The translations under genes were made by a program, and so were the position numbers. Positions 11,248 through 19,922 of a stretch of 64,000 bases of DNA are shown here, in pieces. The stretch's first letter is position 1, and each line of letters starts with the position of its first letter. Below the pieces are notes generated by a model. It worked only from the letters and a program-made list of their open reading frames with translations, was not told the origin of the DNA and searched no databases. The DNA comes from Desulfuromonadales bacterium (GTDB lineage: Bacteria; Desulfobacterota; Desulfuromonadia; Desulfuromonadales; BM103), in the NCBI GenBank assembly GCA_014860225.1, contig JACZKE010000060.1, positions 298,475-362,474 on the forward strand. The letters are read 5' to 3'.

Positions 11248-11793
11248 ATGCGGATTAATGTGACCTTTCGACATATGGAAAGCAGCGAACCGTTACGTAA
11301 CTATGTTGAAGACAAACTACCAAAGGTCAAAAAATATATTGATGAACCCGTTGAAGCCCAGGTGGTTCTCTCTGTAGAAAAGAAAATCCGTCACAAGGCT
11401 GAAGTTTCGCTCTCGGCTAAAGGGATAACCATCAAAGCGACCGATGAAACCGCCGATATGTACGCAGCGGTTGACGGGGTGCTGGATAAACTCGAACGTC
11501 AATTGAAGCGCTATAAAGATAAGATTAAAATGCACAAGCCACTCAGCGGGCGGGAACGGCGTGTGGAGAAAACCGTTTATACCGCTGAGAGTATCGATGA
11601 AGCTCATCCTGAGCCAAGCATTATCAAGTCAGACAGTTTTCACGTGAAGCCGATGTCCGTGGATGAAGCCGTCATGCAGATGGACCTGTTGGAAAAGGAG
11701 TTTCTGGTTTTCACAGATGCCTCATCCGAAGAGATTAATGTGGTCTATCGTCGCAAAGATGGTAATTATGGCTTGATTGTCCCTCAGGCCTAG
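11248..11793 (+). CDS. hpf: Ribosome hibernation-promoting factor, long form
   Basis: HPF binds the 30S decoding centre of idle ribosomes. At about 181 residues this is the long form: an N-terminal YfiA-like domain (residues 1-100) and a C-terminal dimerisation domain (MSVDEAVMQMDLLEKEFLVF to GNYGLIVP) that on its own pairs ribosomes into 100S particles. The ATG at 11248 is 10 bases from AAGGAGG; an upstream in-frame ATG at 11239 sits one base from that site and is unlikely to be used. It lies between rpoN and ptsN as usual. Confidence 0.95.
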   Translation: MRINVTFRHMESSEPLRNYVEDKLPKVKKYIDEPVEAQVVLSVEKKIRHKAEVSLSAKGITIKATDETADMYAAVDGVLDKLERQLKRYKDKIKMHKPLSGRERRVEKTVYTAESIDEAHPEPSIIKSDSFHVKPMSVDEAVMQMDLLEKEFLVFTDASSEEINVVYRRKDGNYGLIVPQA

Positions 11794-11805
11794 GGCTATC
11801 TTTAT

Positions 11806-11836
11806 ACGGCAGGCGGTAAATGTGACCGTCTGCCGT
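11806..11836 (+). terminator. Hairpin after hpf
   Basis: ACGGCAGGCGGT at 11806-11817 pairs with ACCGTCTGCCGT at 11825-11836 with a single mismatch. There is no strong T tract, so it may be a partial terminator or an mRNA 3' end stabiliser between hpf and ptsN. Confidence 0.5.
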
Positions 11837-11876
11837 AGTTCCACTAACTTATATAAATAACCAGGTTAATCGTGAA

Positions 11877-12338
11877 ATGAAAATTTCGGAGTTGCTTGAT
11901 CCTGCGGCAATCGTCGCAGAACTGGACGGTACGGGAAAAAAAGAAGTTCTTGCCGAATTGACCGATGCTCTTTTGAAAGCGGATCCGAGTCTGGTCAGGG
12001 ATGATATCCTTAAAGTCCTGATGGAACGGGAGCGGCTCGGGTCCACGGGCATTGGTGATGGTGTCGCTATACCTCATGGCAAATTGAAAGATATAGATCG
12101 TCTTATGATTTCTTTTGGTCTGAGTCGTCAGGGGGTCGATTTTGACTCTATGGACGGCAAACCGGCGCATCTTTTTTTCCTGCTGGTTGCTCCTGAGGAA
12201 TCCGTTGGTGTTCATTTGAAGACTCTTGCCCGCATTTCCAAGCTGCTGAAAAGTACTTCTGTGCGAGAGCGTCTGCAGTCAGCGGTCGACAGTGAAGAAA
12301 TCCATCGCATAATCGCTGAAGAGGAAGAGCATTTGTAA
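11877..12338 (+). CDS. ptsN: Nitrogen-type PTS protein EIIA(Ntr)
   Basis: PtsN is the regulatory EIIA of the nitrogen phosphotransferase branch; it does not move sugar but signals through its phosphorylation state. The 153-residue protein has the fructose/mannitol-type IIA fold, with the phosphorylated His67 in GVAIPHGKL and the conserved ERLGSTGIGDG just before it. No good Shine-Dalgarno sequence precedes the ATG. It is followed within 13 bases by hprK, whose product modifies HPr, linking both arms of PTS control. Confidence 0.95.
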   Translation: MKISELLDPAAIVAELDGTGKKEVLAELTDALLKADPSLVRDDILKVLMERERLGSTGIGDGVAIPHGKLKDIDRLMISFGLSRQGVDFDSMDGKPAHLFFLLVAPEESVGVHLKTLARISKLLKSTSVRERLQSAVDSEEIHRIIAEEEEHL

Positions 12339-12350
12339 ACGGTTGAATCT

Positions 12351-13334
12351 ATGCTTCGTCTGAGTATTGCAGAACTATTGTCCGAGACGGAGGCCGGGCT
12401 TGACCTGGAGCTTTTGGCCGGCGAGCGTGGCCTGAACCGTTTTGTGCAGATCCCAAGAATCCAAAAACCTGGTTTGGCGCTGGCCGGTTATACCAAGAAT
12501 CTCCATCCCGATCGCATTCAGATTCTCGGCGCCACCGAGCTGAGTTATCTCTCGGAATTATTGCTGCAGGATCGCAGCAAGGCTGAAGAGCACATCTCCC
12601 GGCTCTGCGCACTTGATATCTGCTGCTTTATCATCACCAAAAATATGACCCCGCCTGAAAGCCTCCGGCGCGAAGTGGAGAAGCACAATATTCCGCTGCT
12701 TCGCAGTCATCATCAAAGCTCAACCTTCATCTCTCTGTTGACCCAGTATCTGGAAGAACGCCTGCTCCCTCAGACCAATGTGCATGGTGTGCTTGTCGAT
12801 GTGCTCGGCGTTGGTGTGCTCCTGCTCGGCAAGAGCGGCGTCGGCAAAAGCGAATGCGCTCTTGATCTGATCATCCGTGGACATCGACTGGTCGCTGACG
12901 ATGTCATTAAGGTCCGTCTGAAATTGCCGGCAGTTCTCTTTGGCGAATGCAGTGACCTGTTGCATTACCATATGGAGATCCGTGGTCTGGGCATCATCAA
13001 TATTAAACATTTATTTGGTGTGGCTGCTATTCGTGAACGCAAAAAAATCGATCTGGCTATCGAGCTCGTGGAATGGCAGGATGGCCACGAATACGACCGT
13101 CTCGGTCTGGAAGAGAGCAACTATGAACTGCTTGGAGTGAAATTGCCCCTACAGACAATTCCGGTCCGTCAGGGCCGGAATATTACGACCATCGTTGAGG
13201 TTGCGGCCCGCAACCAGTTGCTCAAGGAGATGGGCTATCACAGTGCGGTAGAGTTTGAAGAGCGTTTGGAGCAGCGCATGGCTGAAACTGCCAGAATCCA
13301 CGCTCGGTCCATCATTGGGGACAACCTGGAATGA
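12351..13334 (+). CDS. hprK: HPr kinase/phosphorylase
   Basis: HprK phosphorylates or dephosphorylates HPr on its regulatory serine, according to ATP and phosphate levels. The 327-residue protein has the N-terminal DRTGG-like/HPrK domain and a C-terminal kinase domain with Walker A GKSGVGKS at 160-167, the catalytic acidic pair in VADDV, and the C-terminal motif EVAARNQLLK. The neighbouring HPr keeps the target serine context (NGKSIMGL), so the pair should be functional. Its stop overlaps rapZ by 4 bases. Confidence 0.97.
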   Translation: MLRLSIAELLSETEAGLDLELLAGERGLNRFVQIPRIQKPGLALAGYTKNLHPDRIQILGATELSYLSELLLQDRSKAEEHISRLCALDICCFIITKNMTPPESLRREVEKHNIPLLRSHHQSSTFISLLTQYLEERLLPQTNVHGVLVDVLGVGVLLLGKSGVGKSECALDLIIRGHRLVADDVIKVRLKLPAVLFGECSDLLHYHMEIRGLGIINIKHLFGVAAIRERKKIDLAIELVEWQDGHEYDRLGLEESNYELLGVKLPLQTIPVRQGRNITTIVEVAARNQLLKEMGYHSAVEFEERLEQRMAETARIHARSIIGDNLE

Positions 13335-14188
13335 AACGGCAACTGGTTATTATCACCGGGCTGTCGGGATCCGGTAAAAGCACTGGCGCCAGGGCCCTTG
13401 AAGATGCCGGTTTCTTTGTCATCGATAACCTTCCCTTGGTCATGCTTCCTGATTTTCTCGCGTTGACAGGACATGGCTACCCCAAAGTGGCCGCGGTCGT
13501 TGATGCCAGAAGTTCTGATTTCTTAGGCGATTGCCACGAAGTTCTGCGGCGCATCAAAGCTGAAGGACACGATGTCGATATTCTGTTCTTTGAAGCCTCG
13601 GACCATGACCTGATCAAACGCTTTTCAGAGACACGCCGCCGTCACCCTCTAGTGAAGCAAGAAGGGACTCTTGCCGCCATTGGTCATGAACGCGAAGTCA
13701 TGTCAGAACTGCGCAGACTGGCAACGATCATTCTGGATTCTTCCGGGCTGAGTGTACATCAACTCCGCCAGAGAGTCCTTGTTTGTGTCCTTGGGACGGA
13801 AGATTCTGAAGGGCAATTACAGGTGCAGGTGCAGTCTTTCGGCTTTCGAAATGGCCTGCCTCTGGGTGCAGATCTGGTTTTTGACGTAAGATTTCTCGAT
13901 AACCCCCATTTCGTTGAAGAATTACGTCCCAAGACCGGGTTGGACCCGGCAGTCAGCAGCTTCGTTCTGAGTCAGCCAGACTACAAGACTTTTATCGTCA
14001 AGCTCAAGGATCTGCTTTTCTTCCTGCTGCCGCGTTATCGTCAGGAGGGCAAGGCCAGCCTGACGATTGGCATCGGCTGTACCGGTGGCTGCCATCGCAG
14101 TGTCGCTATCGCAGAAGATCTGAGGCCTTACCTGCTCGGCACCGGAAGTGTTGTTCAGGTGAAGCACAGGGATATTGTCAAGGATTGA
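13331..14188 (+). CDS. rapZ: RNase adapter protein RapZ (YvcJ/YhbJ family)
   Basis: RapZ-family proteins are nucleotide-binding; in enterics RapZ delivers the GlmZ sRNA to RNase E. The 285-residue protein has the P-loop GLSGSGKST at 10-18, a Walker B-like DILFFEASD region and the conserved C-terminal domain with IGIGCTGGCHRSV, which binds an amino-sugar phosphate in the E. coli protein. It overlaps hprK by 4 bases (ATGA), giving the conserved ptsN-hprK-rapZ order. Whether this organism has a GlmZ-like RNA is unknown. Confidence 0.95.
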   Translation: MKRQLVIITGLSGSGKSTGARALEDAGFFVIDNLPLVMLPDFLALTGHGYPKVAAVVDARSSDFLGDCHEVLRRIKAEGHDVDILFFEASDHDLIKRFSETRRRHPLVKQEGTLAAIGHEREVMSELRRLATIILDSSGLSVHQLRQRVLVCVLGTEDSEGQLQVQVQSFGFRNGLPLGADLVFDVRFLDNPHFVEELRPKTGLDPAVSSFVLSQPDYKTFIVKLKDLLFFLLPRYRQEGKASLTIGIGCTGGCHRSVAIAEDLRPYLLGTGSVVQVKHRDIVKD

Positions 14189-14192
14189 TTCT

Positions 14193-14594
14193 ATGATTGG
14201 TGTGGTCGTTGCGACTCATGGCAACCTCGGCGCAGAGCTTCTGGTGTCGACGCAGATGATTATCGGCCCGGTCCGCAATGCCAGGTCTGTCAGCATTAAC
14301 CAGGATAACTCTATGGAAGATATCCGGGATGCCATAGCGGCCGCCATTGCCGAGGTCGGGACAGATGGCAACGGCGTCATTATCGTAACCGACATGTTTG
14401 GCGGTACTCCCGCTAATGTCAGCATGACTTTTCTGGAACCTCAGGCAGTGGAAGTCCTGACCGGTGTCAACCTGCCTATGCTGCTCAAGTTTTTCAATAG
14501 TCAGGAGAGTCTTGGCCTGGATGAATTGGCGGGAATTCTCAAGTCGTATGGTCAACAGAGCATTATCCAGGCCAGTGAATATCTGCAGCGATAG
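14193..14594 (+). CDS. PTS mannose-family EIIA component
   Basis: This 133-residue protein is a IIA domain of the mannose/sorbose PTS family. The phosphorylated His is residue 9 in VVATHGNLG, and the family patterns VTDMFGGTPAN and LTGVNLPMLLK follow. The ATG at 14193 is preceded by AAGGA at 8-9 bases and lies 4 bases after the rapZ stop. It starts a run IIA-IIB-IIC-IID-HPr-EI with very short gaps, so all six genes are probably one transcription unit. Confidence 0.94.
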   Translation: MIGVVVATHGNLGAELLVSTQMIIGPVRNARSVSINQDNSMEDIRDAIAAAIAEVGTDGNGVIIVTDMFGGTPANVSMTFLEPQAVEVLTGVNLPMLLKFFNSQESLGLDELAGILKSYGQQSIIQASEYLQR

Positions 14595-14606
14595 GAGCTG
14601 TTTGTA

Positions 14607-15095
14607 ATGAGTATTGTTCTGGCGCGTATTGACAGCCGCCTGGTGCACGGACAGGTCCTGGAAGCCTGGGTCCCCTATGTCGGTGCCGATTGCATTGTCG
14701 TCGCCAACGATGAAGTCGCTGTGGCCTCTTTCCAGCGTATGGTCATGCAGGCCGCGATCCCGAGTTCAATCAAGCTGATTATCGGTACCTTGGAGGAGAC
14801 GGCCTGTATCCTCAAATCCGCTGAACTGCTCAAAAAGCGGGTCCTGTTGCTTTTTACCAGTTCTGATGATGCCCTGAAAGCCCGCCAGCTCGGCGTTTCT
14901 TATACAAAACTCAACCTCGGCAACATGCATTCAAGCGCAGGCAAGAATCGTTATACCTGTACAATTGCTCTTGATCAGCAAGATATTGATACCTTGCAGA
15001 AGGTCGAGGATCAAGGAGTCACCATCGTTTCCCAATGTGTACCCGCAGATCGAGAGCAGAGCTGGCATAAGCTGATTCGTTCCGGAGGTCGTTAA
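14607..15095 (+). CDS. PTS mannose-family EIIB component
   Basis: This is a separate 162-residue IIB protein of the mannose/sorbose family. It carries the phosphorylated His14 in RIDSRLVHGQVLEAW, which is characteristic because this PTS family uses His in IIB, not Cys. AGGAG lies about 9 bases before the ATG. It would pass phosphate from IIA to a sugar bound at IIC/IID. The sugar is not predictable from the sequence. Confidence 0.93.
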   Translation: MSIVLARIDSRLVHGQVLEAWVPYVGADCIVVANDEVAVASFQRMVMQAAIPSSIKLIIGTLEETACILKSAELLKKRVLLLFTSSDDALKARQLGVSYTKLNLGNMHSSAGKNRYTCTIALDQQDIDTLQKVEDQGVTIVSQCVPADREQSWHKLIRSGGR

Positions 15096-15788
15096 ATGGT
15101 CGTCGGTGACTACCTGCTGGCCGGTCTGGTGGCCATGCTGACCGGACTGGATCGGGTTGCCCTGGTTCAAATCATGATTTCCAGGCCGTTGGTTGCCGCT
15201 CCTCTGACCGGGTGGGTTCTCGGCAATCCCATGGTCGGCATGGAGGTCGGCATGTTGCTCGAATTACTCTGGCTCGGCAGGTTGCCGGTTGGAGCAGCGA
15301 TTCCTCCGGACGATACACAGGTAGCGGTAGGTGCGACTGTCCTGGCTGTAAGTATGGGGCACTTGCTTGACCTGAATGGCATGCCATTAGTGATTCTGTC
15401 TGTACTGATTGCGATCCCTTTAGGCAAGTTCGGCCAGGTTTTTGATCGTCTGGCACGTCATGTCAATGACCGCCTTGCTGTCTCCGGTCACAACGCTCTC
15501 ATGACGGGCAGCATAGACAGTTTCGAACGTTATCATCTTTTCGGTCTTGCCAGCTTTGCTCTGGCGAGTCTGGCCACTGCAGTAATTATTGTTCTGTTGG
15601 GCAGCTTTGTTCTCTATTTCGTAGCTCCTCTGTTCATTGGGGCGGTGCGTGAAGCCGGCTTGAGTCTACAGTACAGTCTGATTCTGGTCGGCGCGGCGTC
15701 ACTCCTCGGGACGATCAATGTCAATCGCAGTATTTCCCTATTCTGCGCCGCGTTTACCGGGACCATGCTGGTCCTCTGGTTGAGATGA
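15096..15788 (+). CDS. PTS mannose-family EIIC component
   Basis: This 230-residue integral membrane protein matches the sorbose-type IIC family: several hydrophobic helices and the signature NPMVGMEVGMLLELLWLGR followed by PVGAAIPPDD. It begins immediately after the EIIB stop with no spacer. With IID it should form the sugar-translocating pore. Its presence distinguishes this locus from relatives that keep only soluble PTS regulators. Confidence 0.9.
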   Translation: MVVGDYLLAGLVAMLTGLDRVALVQIMISRPLVAAPLTGWVLGNPMVGMEVGMLLELLWLGRLPVGAAIPPDDTQVAVGATVLAVSMGHLLDLNGMPLVILSVLIAIPLGKFGQVFDRLARHVNDRLAVSGHNALMTGSIDSFERYHLFGLASFALASLATAVIIVLLGSFVLYFVAPLFIGAVREAGLSLQYSLILVGAASLLGTINVNRSISLFCAAFTGTMLVLWLR

Positions 15789-15792
15789 GGTT

Positions 15793-16545
15793 ATGAAAGA
15801 GATACGCTTATCCTGGCTGATATTCCTGCGCATATATCTTCGATCCTTTCTGCTGCAGGCCAGCTGGAACTTCGACAAGCTGCAAAACCTGGGTTTTTTC
15901 TATTTGATACTCCCGGGATTGCGCCATATCTACGGCGAGCAGATTCCTGTGGATGTTCGTCAGCGACATTGCGACTATTTCAATACCCATCCCTATTTTG
16001 CGCCGCTGGTTGCAGGAACGACTCTGCGTTTGGAAACGCTCAGTATTTCGGGTGAAGAACCTGCAGTTGATGCTGAAACATATAAAAACATGGTTATGGC
16101 ACCACTTGCCGCGATGGGTGATGCGCTCTTCTGGGGCGGTATCCGCCCTCTGGCGGCTTTGATCGGATTGCTGATTGCGAGCCAGGGTTCCCTCTGGGCT
16201 CCGCTGGTTTTTCTGGTGCTCTTTAATTTGCCTCACCTGCTGTTCCGTGGCATTGGACTTGTGCTCGGTTATGTTCAGGAATTGAGAGCCATCGAAACCA
16301 TACAGAAATGTCGCCTGCCGGATTTGGCAATTCGGCTCAAAGAGTCAACGACTGTGCTTATCGGTGTGCTTTGCGCGTACCTGGCCTTTAAAGGGTGTGA
16401 GCACCAGGAGCTTTCTGCGATTTGGGGTTTTGTCCAATTGCCGATTGTTCTGCTTTTTGCCTGGTTGGCTCATAAAGGGGTAACCAGCCTGTTTCTTGTG
16501 TTATTAACAACGTCCAGCCTGTTATTGCTGGCGCTGCTGTTCTGA
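15793..16545 (+). CDS. PTS mannose-family EIID component
   Basis: The 250-residue protein matches the IID subunit of mannose-family PTS: an N-terminal amphipathic part with ASWNFDKLQNLGF, a cytoplasmic stretch including YFNTHPYFAPLVAG and MAPLAAMGDALFWGG, and C-terminal membrane helices. These are the recognisable IID motifs. It starts 4 bases after EIIC. IIC and IID are obligate partners, so the pair being intact argues for a working transporter. Confidence 0.92.
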   Translation: MKEIRLSWLIFLRIYLRSFLLQASWNFDKLQNLGFFYLILPGLRHIYGEQIPVDVRQRHCDYFNTHPYFAPLVAGTTLRLETLSISGEEPAVDAETYKNMVMAPLAAMGDALFWGGIRPLAALIGLLIASQGSLWAPLVFLVLFNLPHLLFRGIGLVLGYVQELRAIETIQKCRLPDLAIRLKESTTVLIGVLCAYLAFKGCEHQELSAIWGFVQLPIVLLFAWLAHKGVTSLFLVLLTTSSLLLLALLF

Positions 16546-16557
16546 GAGAAGGGACAT

Positions 16558-16830
16558 ATGCCGATAGAAAGTTCAAAATTCAAAATCGTGAATCGTCTGG
16601 GACTGCATGCCCGGGCAGCGGCTCAGCTGGTTCAGACCGCCAACCGGTTCCTCTCGGATGTAACAGTCGAAAAAGACGGCGATGAAGTAAACGGCAAGAG
16701 CATAATGGGCTTGCTGATGTTGGCGGCTCCTAAAGGATCACTCATAAATGTGACAGTGTCGGGTGAAGACGCTGAAGAAGCAATGAAAGTAATCGGGACT
16801 TTGATCAATGACGGCTTCGGTGAAGATTGA
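16558..16830 (+). CDS. ptsH: Phosphocarrier protein HPr
   Basis: HPr carries phosphate from EI to IIA proteins. The 90-residue protein has the active His17 in NRLGLHARAAAQ and a regulatory serine at about position 48 in NGKSIMGLLML, the target of HprK. Both sites being present means dual control by EI and HprK is possible. GAGAAGGG lies just upstream of the ATG. The end overlaps the EI start by 23 bases. Confidence 0.97.
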   Translation: MPIESSKFKIVNRLGLHARAAAQLVQTANRFLSDVTVEKDGDEVNGKSIMGLLMLAAPKGSLINVTVSGEDAEEAMKVIGTLINDGFGED

Positions 16831-18595
16831 TATAACCGAGGATACTATCCTCGTCGGTATCGCTGCAGCGCCCGGGATCGCAATCTCAAGGAGTCATCGG
16901 GTCAATCGCGACCGCATGACTGTCATTGAACGTCGAATCCTTCCGGCAGAGGTCGGTCCGGAAATAGCAGCGTTCAAGGATGCTGTAAACAAGTCCAAAA
17001 GCCAGTTGCTTGAAGTCAAAGATCAGGCTGGCAGCAAAGAACTTTTTGAACATCTCTATATCATCGATACTCATTTGCTGATTCTTGATGATGAGATGCT
17101 GATCGGAGATACGCTCAGGCTGATTCGTGAGGAACTGATCAACGCTGAAGGTGCCCTGAACAGGGTGTTGCGTAAGCTGCGGCAGATGTTCGAGAGGATC
17201 AGCGACGAGTATCTGCGGGAACGGCGTTCGGATATCGATTCGATCGGTGACCGTTTGATGCGCAACCTGCTTGGTGAAACCCATGAATCACTGGCAGATG
17301 TCAAGGATCAGGTCATTGTCGTCGCCCACGATCTTTCCCCTGCAGATACTGTTCAGATCGATAGGTCAAAGGTGATCGGGTTCGTGACCGATATCGGCGG
17401 CCGCACTTCGCATACCGCAATCCTGGCGCGCTCGCTCGGCATCCCTGCAGTGGTTGGATTAGAGACCGTGACCTCGCTGGTGCCGGATGGTACGCCGATG
17501 ATCATCGATGGCAGCACTGGCACCGTAATCCTCAAGCCGTCGGCAGAAACATTTCGTGAATATTTAATAAAGAAACAGCACTACGACTACCTGGAGTCTG
17601 AGCTCGTCCAGTTCCGCAGCCTGCCGGCCATAACCAGGGACAACTGCCCCATGGCCCTGCGCAGCAACATCGACTTTGTAGAAGAAATAACTGCGGCACG
17701 GGAACAGGGAGCCCAGGGGATAGGCCTGTTTCGTACCGAGTTTCTCTACATGTCGGGAGAAGGCCCGCCCTCCGAAGAGGAGCAGCTTGCCATCTATAGC
17801 GCGGCTGTGGAGCAGATGGCCCCTTTCCCGGTTACTATCAGAACCCTTGATGTCGGTGGTGATAAATTTGTTCCCGAGTTTAACCTCGCTGATGAGGTCA
17901 ACCCGGCCATGGGACTGCGTGCCGTACGTTTTTCACTCAAAGAAGTCAATCTGTTCAGGACCCAGCTGCGAGCAATCCTCAGGGCTGGTGTGTTCGGTCC
18001 GATTCGCATCATGTTCCCGATGATTTCGGGAGTAGCCGAAGTGCGTGACTGCAAGCAGTTTGTCGAGAGAGAACGCCAGGACCTGCTTTCGGCAGGTATT
18101 GCCTGTGGTGAAAATGTTGAAATCGGTATTATGATAGAAACGCCGGCCGCTGTACTGATCGCAGATCTGCTGGCAAAAGAAGTCGATTTTTTCTCGGTTG
18201 GAACCAACGACTTGATACAATATTGCCTGGCAATTGATCGTGGCAATGAACACGTAGCTTATCTCTATGAGCCGACGCATCCGGCTGTGCTGCAGGCGCT
18301 GCATCAAGTCTGCCGTGCGGCGGAGAACGCCGGCATAGATGTTGGCATGTGTGGCGAAATGGCCGGAGAGGATCTCTACTCGCTGGTCCTGGTTGCTCTT
18401 GGATTCCGGGAATTGTCAATGAATGCGATGAATATCTCGCGGGTCAAACGCATTATTCGCCAGATAAAAATACCAGAGGCCAAACAAATTCTTGATCACC
18501 TCTTGTCTTTATCAACGGCAGCAGAAGTCTCCGCAGCCCTGGAAAAGGAAATGAGCCAGCGCTATCCGCAGGTTTTTTCTGAGAAATACCTCTAG
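16808..18595 (+). CDS. ptsI: PTS enzyme I (phosphoenolpyruvate-protein phosphotransferase)
   Basis: Enzyme I takes phosphate from phosphoenolpyruvate and gives it to HPr. The 595-residue protein has an N-terminal HPr-binding/phospho-His domain with GGRTSHTAILARS and a C-terminal PEP-binding barrel with GLFRTEFLYM, DVGGDK, IMIETPAA, SVGTNDLIQY and the Cys of GMCGEMAG. Start choice between ATG 16808 and GTG 16820 is not settled, as neither has a strong ribosome site. The TAG stop at 18593 coincides with the first base of a solo repeat A end. Confidence 0.96.
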   Translation: MTASVKIDITEDTILVGIAAAPGIAISRSHRVNRDRMTVIERRILPAEVGPEIAAFKDAVNKSKSQLLEVKDQAGSKELFEHLYIIDTHLLILDDEMLIGDTLRLIREELINAEGALNRVLRKLRQMFERISDEYLRERRSDIDSIGDRLMRNLLGETHESLADVKDQVIVVAHDLSPADTVQIDRSKVIGFVTDIGGRTSHTAILARSLGIPAVVGLETVTSLVPDGTPMIIDGSTGTVILKPSAETFREYLIKKQHYDYLESELVQFRSLPAITRDNCPMALRSNIDFVEEITAAREQGAQGIGLFRTEFLYMSGEGPPSEEEQLAIYSAAVEQMAPFPVTIRTLDVGGDKFVPEFNLADEVNPAMGLRAVRFSLKEVNLFRTQLRAILRAGVFGPIRIMFPMISGVAEVRDCKQFVERERQDLLSAGIACGENVEIGIMIETPAAVLIADLLAKEVDFFSVGTNDLIQYCLAIDRGNEHVAYLYEPTHPAVLQALHQVCRAAENAGIDVGMCGEMAGEDLYSLVLVALGFRELSMNAMNISRVKRIIRQIKIPEAKQILDHLLSLSTAAEVSAALEKEMSQRYPQVFSEKYL

Positions 18596-18610
18596 AAGTC
18601 TGTCGGACTT
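18593..18610 (+). repeat. Repeat A, solo end
   Basis: TAGAAGTCTGTCGGACTT matches the terminal sequence of repeat A (TAGCAGTCTGTCGGACTA in the reverse strand of copy 1) at 16 of 18 positions. The rest of the element is absent. Its TAG is the ptsI stop codon, and its right edge runs into a TTGACA hexamer at 18609. Confidence 0.65.
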
Positions 18611-18637
18611 GACAGTACCCTCGGAAACAATTAACGT
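18609..18637 (+). promoter_or_regulatory. Possible promoter for metK
   Basis: A perfect TTGACA at 18609-18614 is followed after 17 bases by TAACGT at 18632-18637, a weak -10. The leader to the metK ATG would be about 32 bases, too short for a SAM riboswitch. The -35 box is partly built from the repeat A end. Confidence 0.35.
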
Positions 18638-18675
18638 TCCGACTCTTAATAATGAATTTCAAGGAGTATGATTCT

Positions 18676-19845
18676 ATGGCTATGACAGATTTTCTCTTTA
18701 CCTCAGAGTCGGTTTCCGAGGGACATCCTGACAAGGTTGCCGATCAGATTTCCGATGCTATCCTCGATGCAATCATTGCCCAGGACCCGCAGGCCAGGGT
18801 TGCCTGCGAAACTCTTGTTACAACCGGCATGGCAATGATCGCCGGTGAGATCACCACAAGTGCATATGTCGATATGCCGGTCATCGTCCGCGAAACCATC
18901 AAGGAGATCGGCTACGATGACTCCTCCATGGGGTTTGACTACGAAACCTGTGCAGTATTGACGTCCATCGACCGTCAGTCTCCCGACATTTCCCAGGGTG
19001 TGACTGAAGGTGAGGGGCTGTTTGCCGAACAGGGTGCCGGTGACCAAGGACTGATGTTCGGTTATGCCTGCAACGAAACGCCCGAACTGATGCCGATGCC
19101 GATTACCTTTGCCCATAAGTTGACCAAGCGCCTGGCTGATGTACGCAAGAGCGGACTGCTCAACTTCCTGCGGCCTGACAGCAAGTCTCAGGTGTCTATC
19201 CAGTACATCAATGACAAACCGATCCGGGTTGATACCGTAGTTGTCTCTTCACAGCACAGACCCGAGGTCACTTACGAAAACCTCAAGGAGGGAATCATTG
19301 AGGAAGTTGTGCGCAAGGTGATTCCAGCCGATCTTCTCGATGAAAACACCAAATATTTCATTAACCCGACCGGCCGTTTTGTTGTCGGCGGACCGATGGG
19401 TGACTGTGGTCTTACCGGGCGCAAAATTATTGTCGACACCTATGGTGGACAAGGCTCTCACGGTGGTGGCGCTTTCTCCGGGAAGGATCCTTCCAAGGTT
19501 GACCGCAGCGCCTCTTACATGGCCCGCTATATTGCCAAGAATATTGTCGCCTCTGGAATCGCAAGTAAATGTGAAGTCCAACTGGCATATGCAATCGGCG
19601 TTGCCGAACCGGTTTCAGTTATGATCAACACTTTTGGTACCGGCAAGATCCCGTCCAACCAGATTGCCAGGATCACGCGTGAAGAATTTGACATGCGTCC
19701 CCGCGCCATCATCGAAACCCTTGACCTGTTGCGGCCGATCTATCTGAAAACGGCCGCATACGGACACTTCGGCCGTGAACTGCCCGAATTCACCTGGGAA
19801 CGGACCGATCGTATCGAATCTTTGCAGAAGCGCGCCGGTCTCTGA
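18676..19845 (+). CDS. metK: S-adenosylmethionine synthase
   Basis: MetK makes S-adenosylmethionine from methionine and ATP. The 389-residue protein has [16 protein letters not shown] at the N terminus, [26 protein letters not shown] and the P-loop-like [16 protein letters not shown], all typical. The ATG at 18676 is 9 bases after AAGGAG; the ATG at 18652 lies before that site and is not chosen. Together with sahR and ahcY downstream it supplies and recycles the methyl-cycle intermediates. Confidence 0.98.
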   Translation: MAMTDFLFTSESVSEGHPDKVADQISDAILDAIIAQDPQARVACETLVTTGMAMIAGEITTSAYVDMPVIVRETIKEIGYDDSSMGFDYETCAVLTSIDRQSPDISQGVTEGEGLFAEQGAGDQGLMFGYACNETPELMPMPITFAHKLTKRLADVRKSGLLNFLRPDSKSQVSIQYINDKPIRVDTVVVSSQHRPEVTYENLKEGIIEEVVRKVIPADLLDENTKYFINPTGRFVVGGPMGDCGLTGRKIIVDTYGGQGSHGGGAFSGKDPSKVDRSASYMARYIAKNIVASGIASKCEVQLAYAIGVAEPVSVMINTFGTGKIPSNQIARITREEFDMRPRAIIETLDLLRPIYLKTAAYGHFGRELPEFTWERTDRIESLQKRAGL

Positions 19846-19873
19846 TCCTGGCGCTGTTGACTCCTTGCTGCAT

Positions 19874-19899
19874 GGGCGGATCGTATTAGCGGTCCGCCC
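19874..19899 (+). terminator. Hairpin after metK
   Basis: GGGCGGA at 19874-19880 pairs with TCCGCCC at 19893-19899, followed by a short T-rich stretch. This is a plausible rho-independent terminator for metK. Confidence 0.6.
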
Positions 19900-19922
19900 G
19901 TTTGCGTTTGAAATTGTTGATT

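Noticed and set aside
18596..18675. SAM riboswitch upstream of metK
   Set aside because: The space between ptsI and metK is about 80 bases, too short, and lacks the conserved core.
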